A model generated the notes under the pieces. It made no database searches and had not been told where the DNA came from. It was given only the letters and a program-made list of their open reading frames with translations. A stretch of DNA of 64,000 nt from Granulicella sp. S156 (GTDB lineage: Bacteria > Acidobacteriota > Terriglobia > Terriglobales > Acidobacteriaceae), in contig NZ_LMUH01000025.1 of the NCBI RefSeq assembly GCF_009766105.1, forward strand, positions 76,358-140,357. Direction: 5' to 3'. Position numbers and translations under genes: made by a program. Positions 61,849 through 64,000 of the stretch are shown one piece after another (positions within the stretch are counted from its first letter, which is position 1; every line of letters starts with the position of its first letter).

Positions 61849-62775
61849 ATGAATGTGACGACTTTAGACCTCGACACCTTACGAACGCTTATTACGGCGA
61901 ATGATCTGGGCGGCTACGGGCAAGCTGCAGCACGTCTCGGACGCACCCCCTCGGCCATCAGCCTGCAGATGAAGCGGCTTCAGGAAGATGTAGGAGCGAA
62001 TCTCTTTCGCAAAGACGGCAGAGGCGTTGTACTCACGGAGGCAGGAGAGATTGTGCTTCGCTTTGGACGCCGCATGCTCGCTATCAATGATGAATTGCTG
62101 GATACCATCCGCGGAGCCTCCCTTGCAGGAAGCGTGAGACTGGGGTGCTCTCAGGACTTCGCAGAGACCGTCCTGCCGGATGTGCTATCGCAATTCACGA
62201 AGCTCTATCCCCTTGTACAGATGGAAGTGCGCATCGAAGGCAATGCCGCACTCGTGGAGGCAATTGAAAAGGGTCAACTGGATCTCGCCCTCGCGGTAGG
62301 ACAGGCAGACCGCCCTACCGCAGAGGTTCTCGGAGAGCTGGACCTGGTTTGGATAGCAGGCCAGGAGTTCCTGACACGTTCCGGCCAACCGCTTCCTCTG
62401 GTCCTTCTGGGACCACAATGTGCTTTCCGTAAGGAAGCAATTCAAAAGCTCGATCAGGCGAAAATGCCGTGGCGTATTGCAGCAGTAAGTCCCAGTTTGG
62501 CGGGGCTGTGGGCCTCTGCCATCGGAGGGCTTGGCATCACGGCGAGGAGTTCTCTGGGACTTCCGGCAAAACTGGTATGGGACAAGGAGATGTTTGATCT
62601 TCCAGAGTTGCCAGCGTTTCCGGTCACCTTGCATGCACAATCCAACACCATGAGCGAAGGCGTAGAAAGGTTGCGCGCTATTATCCGCCATGCTGTTGCA
62701 GATACCTTGCGCGCAAAGAAAAAGAAGGGCCAGCGAGGGCGGCTGGCCCCTGCAAAGTTTCCTACAGCGGCTTAA
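61849..62775 (+). CDS. LysR-family transcriptional regulator
   Basis: A 308-residue protein. The N-terminal HTH reads LDTLRTLITANDLGGYGQAA, ARLGRTPSAISLQMKRLQED and GANLFRKDGRGVVLTEAG, standard LysR. The effector domain starts at SVRLGCSQDFAETVLPDVLS and contains QMEVRIEGNAALVEAIEKGQ. The start is ATG 61849; the frame back to 61732 crosses the upstream terminator. The ribosome site is poor. The target is unknown; LysR genes often control a neighbour, here possibly the DinB-like gene downstream on the opposite strand. A strong hairpin lies in its last codons (62727-62749). Confidence 0.92.
   Translation: MNVTTLDLDTLRTLITANDLGGYGQAAARLGRTPSAISLQMKRLQEDVGANLFRKDGRGVVLTEAGEIVLRFGRRMLAINDELLDTIRGASLAGSVRLGCSQDFAETVLPDVLSQFTKLYPLVQMEVRIEGNAALVEAIEKGQLDLALAVGQADRPTAEVLGELDLVWIAGQEFLTRSGQPLPLVLLGPQCAFRKEAIQKLDQAKMPWRIAAVSPSLAGLWASAIGGLGITARSSLGLPAKLVWDKEMFDLPELPAFPVTLHAQSNTMSEGVERLRAIIRHAVADTLRAKKKKGQRGRLAPAKFPTAA
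62727..62749. terminator. Hairpin inside the 3' end of the LysR gene
   Basis: GGGCCAGC (62727-62734) and GCTGGCCC (62742-62749) form a perfect 8-bp GC-rich stem within the last 17 codons of the LysR gene. The LysR and DinB-like stops are only 12 bases apart, so the terminator may have been placed in coding sequence. Confidence 0.5.
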
Positions 62776-62787
62776 CACCACACCTAA

Positions 62788-63423
62788 TTAGTTAGCTTTA
62801 CCTGGGTTCGCTAACGGCCTTCCCTCACTTGCAGGGGGAACGATGCCATTCATGCGGAGATACTCGACGAGCTGACCATAGATGTCGTAGGAATGCCCAA
62901 GAGCATGAGTGACTTCCTCCGCACGAGTGTCGGTAGCACCGCGGCCTGCATGCTCCCACGCATTTTCCGGCGTCAAGGTAGCAACTGCCTCATGGGCACT
63001 TGCGAAAGATTCCTTGAGCGCCTTGATCAGATCGTCTTTTTCAGTGAGCTTACCGATAGCGGCCAACTTTGCCGTTGTCGCTGCATCAGGTTTTGCGATT
63101 CCCTGCACTCCAAGAAAAAAGAAGTCATTGGCTTGTATGATGTGCGCTAACTGCTGCCCGAAAGTGCGAACACCTTTATAGTCGACGGTTACCCCAGGCT
63201 TGAAGAGGTCGCTACTCGGAGCAAAGCCGTACTTCTCTGCCGGCATAGCTTCGGCGAGCGGAACGAGTTGCTTTTCGAGACCCGTAACCGCGGCGTCAAG
63301 GCTCTTTGCAGGATCGACTTTGGCTATAGCGGTAGGTGTAGGTGTTTGCGCATGCAATATAGCCGTGACGCTGCTGGAACAAGCAACTAGAGCAACTGCT
63401 GTAACAATTCGCTTGAAGCGCAT
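62788..63423 (-). CDS. Exported DinB-like four-helix protein
   Basis: A 211-residue protein with signal peptide VTAVALVACSSSVTAILHAQ. The mature part is a DinB/YfiT-type helical bundle: FGQQLAHIIQANDFFFLGV has the first metal-type His and THALGHSYDIYGQLVEYLRM the HxxxH pair, giving a possible three-His metal site. KYGFAPSSDLFKPG near the N-terminus and the closing NGIVPPASEG are common in DinB-superfamily proteins. DinB-like proteins include thiol transferases and metal-dependent hydrolases; most are cytosolic, though acidobacteria have many exported ones. The function is unknown. It converges with the LysR gene, and a DUF885 gene lies upstream on the same strand. Confidence 0.85.
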   Translation of the reverse strand: MRFKRIVTAVALVACSSSVTAILHAQTPTPTAIAKVDPAKSLDAAVTGLEKQLVPLAEAMPAEKYGFAPSSDLFKPGVTVDYKGVRTFGQQLAHIIQANDFFFLGVQGIAKPDAATTAKLAAIGKLTEKDDLIKALKESFASAHEAVATLTPENAWEHAGRGATDTRAEEVTHALGHSYDIYGQLVEYLRMNGIVPPASEGRPLANPGKAN

Positions 63424-63479
63424 GATTCTCCTTGTAAAGACACAAAAATGAAAACGATGATAGTTGCATGTCCCACAAT

Positions 63480-64000
63480 TTACTTCTGCGAGGCGATCCA
63501 GTCATTGACAGAGATATCGAGAACATCCAGCGGCAACGCGCCGGAATCGAGGATCAGGTCATGAAACTTCCTGATGTCGAACTTCGCTCCGAGCTGAGTC
63601 TGCGCTCGCTGTCGAAACTCCAGTAGTTTGAGTTGCCCAACCTTATATCCCAGAGCCTGACCAGGCCAGGCGATGTATCGGTCGGTCTCCCTCTGGACGT
63701 TCGTCTCATCGATAGAGGAGTGCTCATGGAAGTAGTCCACAACCTGTTGCCGCGTCCAATGTTTGGAGTGAAGTCCCGTATCGACAACCAGGCGAATCGC
63801 TCGCCAGATGTCTCCCTGCAGGCGGCCATAGTCACTATAGGGATCCTGGTAAAAGCCCACATCCTTGCCAAGCTGTTCAGCATAGAGGCCCCAGCCTTCG
63901 GTGTAGGCCGTGTACTCTTTCTTCTTGCGGAACTCTGGAATGCCACTAAGTTCCAGTGCGATGGAAAACTGCAGATGATGGCCGGGAATTCCCTCGTGAT
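63480..64000 (-). CDS. DUF885 family protein, 5' part outside window
   Basis: The frame is open from beyond base 64000 to a stop at 63480; only the C-terminal 173 residues are present. It begins in HEGIPGHHLQ, a metal-site-like H-E-x-x-x-H-H motif of DUF885, then YTAYTEGWGLYAEQLGKDVG, YGRLQGDIWRAIRLVVDTGL-H and RYIAWPGQALGYKVGQLKL, all typical of the family. DUF885 proteins are predicted zinc metallopeptidase-like enzymes, often exported in this phylum; the N-terminus that would show a signal peptide is missing. An in-frame Met at 63860 is internal, not the start. It is followed by the DinB-like gene on the same strand, about 56 bp away. Confidence 0.88.
   Translation of the reverse strand, partial: HEGIPGHHLQFSIALELSGIPEFRKKKEYTAYTEGWGLYAEQLGKDVGFYQDPYSDYGRLQGDIWRAIRLVVDTGLHSKHWTRQQVVDYFHEHSSIDETNVQRETDRYIAWPGQALGYKVGQLKLLEFRQRAQTQLGAKFDIRKFHDLILDSGALPLDVLDISVNDWIASQK

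Noticed and set aside
1-64000. tRNA, rRNA, prophage or plasmid origin
   Set aside because: No cloverleaf, rRNA-like stretch, phage structural gene or replication initiator was recognised on reading both strands.

Overview
The window looks like a chromosomal segment of an Acidobacteriota, probably class Terriglobia (the Terriglobus/Granulicella/Edaphobacter type). The reasons are four very large Oar-like TonB-dependent outer-membrane receptors with a carboxypeptidase-regulatory-like N-terminus, an ADOP-type (acidobacterial duplicated orphan permease) MacB/FtsX protein coupled to a PadR regulator, a DUF4254 protein beside a GT9 glycosyltransferase, fairly high GC, and short intergenic repeats ending in GGTCGAAATGACAG. 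No species-level claim is possible from the sequence alone. No rRNA, tRNA, CRISPR array or prophage was seen.

Layout. 1-5.7 kb: envelope and housekeeping genes (partial GT9 heptosyltransferase-like gene, DUF4254, TPR protein, YvcK, GNAT, RlmN). 5.9-11 kb: exported amidohydrolase, M16 peptidase, two type IV pilin-like proteins and LolA, separated by short repeats. 11.3-19 kb: a probable three-gene aminosugar/peptidoglycan operon: secreted GH20 hexosaminidase, NagA, and a 1453-residue fusion of a sodium/solute symporter, a beta-lactamase-fold hydrolase and a NamZ/DUF1343 exo-muramidase. 19.2-22.5 kb: DUF4126 protein, disulfide oxidoreductase, a large inverted repeat, and an O-acyltransferase. 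23.0-28.9 kb: a complete rhamnolipid-type cluster rhlA-rhlB-rhlC-MFS with a convergent condensation-type acyltransferase; it begins in visibly AT-rich DNA. 29-62 kb: a polymer-foraging region with four Oar-like receptors, GH92, GH29 and two lectin-GH18 proteins, two paralogous membrane-anchored regulators each divergent from an Oar-like receptor, a winged-helix-TM-TPR regulator, and ADOP/PadR. 61.8-64 kb: LysR regulator, exported DinB-like protein, and a partial DUF885 protein.

How the genes may work together (inference). The GH20/NagA/fusion operon has the parts to clip GlcNAc and MurNAc from the non-reducing ends of peptidoglycan or chitin, strip peptides, import the sugar and deacetylate GlcNAc-6-P. 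It parallels the Bacillus subtilis murP-amiE-nagZ-namZ recycling genes but has the permease, amidase-like and muramidase steps in one polypeptide. The rhl cluster would make 3-(3-hydroxyalkanoyloxy)alkanoates, then mono- and di-rhamnolipids, with a dedicated exporter and possibly an acyl-decorating enzyme. The 29-62 kb region would capture and cut mannose-, fucose- and GlcNAc-containing glycans, consistent with feeding on fungal or bacterial necromass. The transmembrane regulators beside the receptors suggest local sensing of envelope or substrate state.

The observations most worth follow-up are the transporter-amidase-NamZ fusion, the rhl cluster with its extra acyltransferase, the repeated pairing of a transmembrane regulator family with Oar-like receptors, the lectin-module duplication between two GH18 genes, and the nested intergenic repeats.
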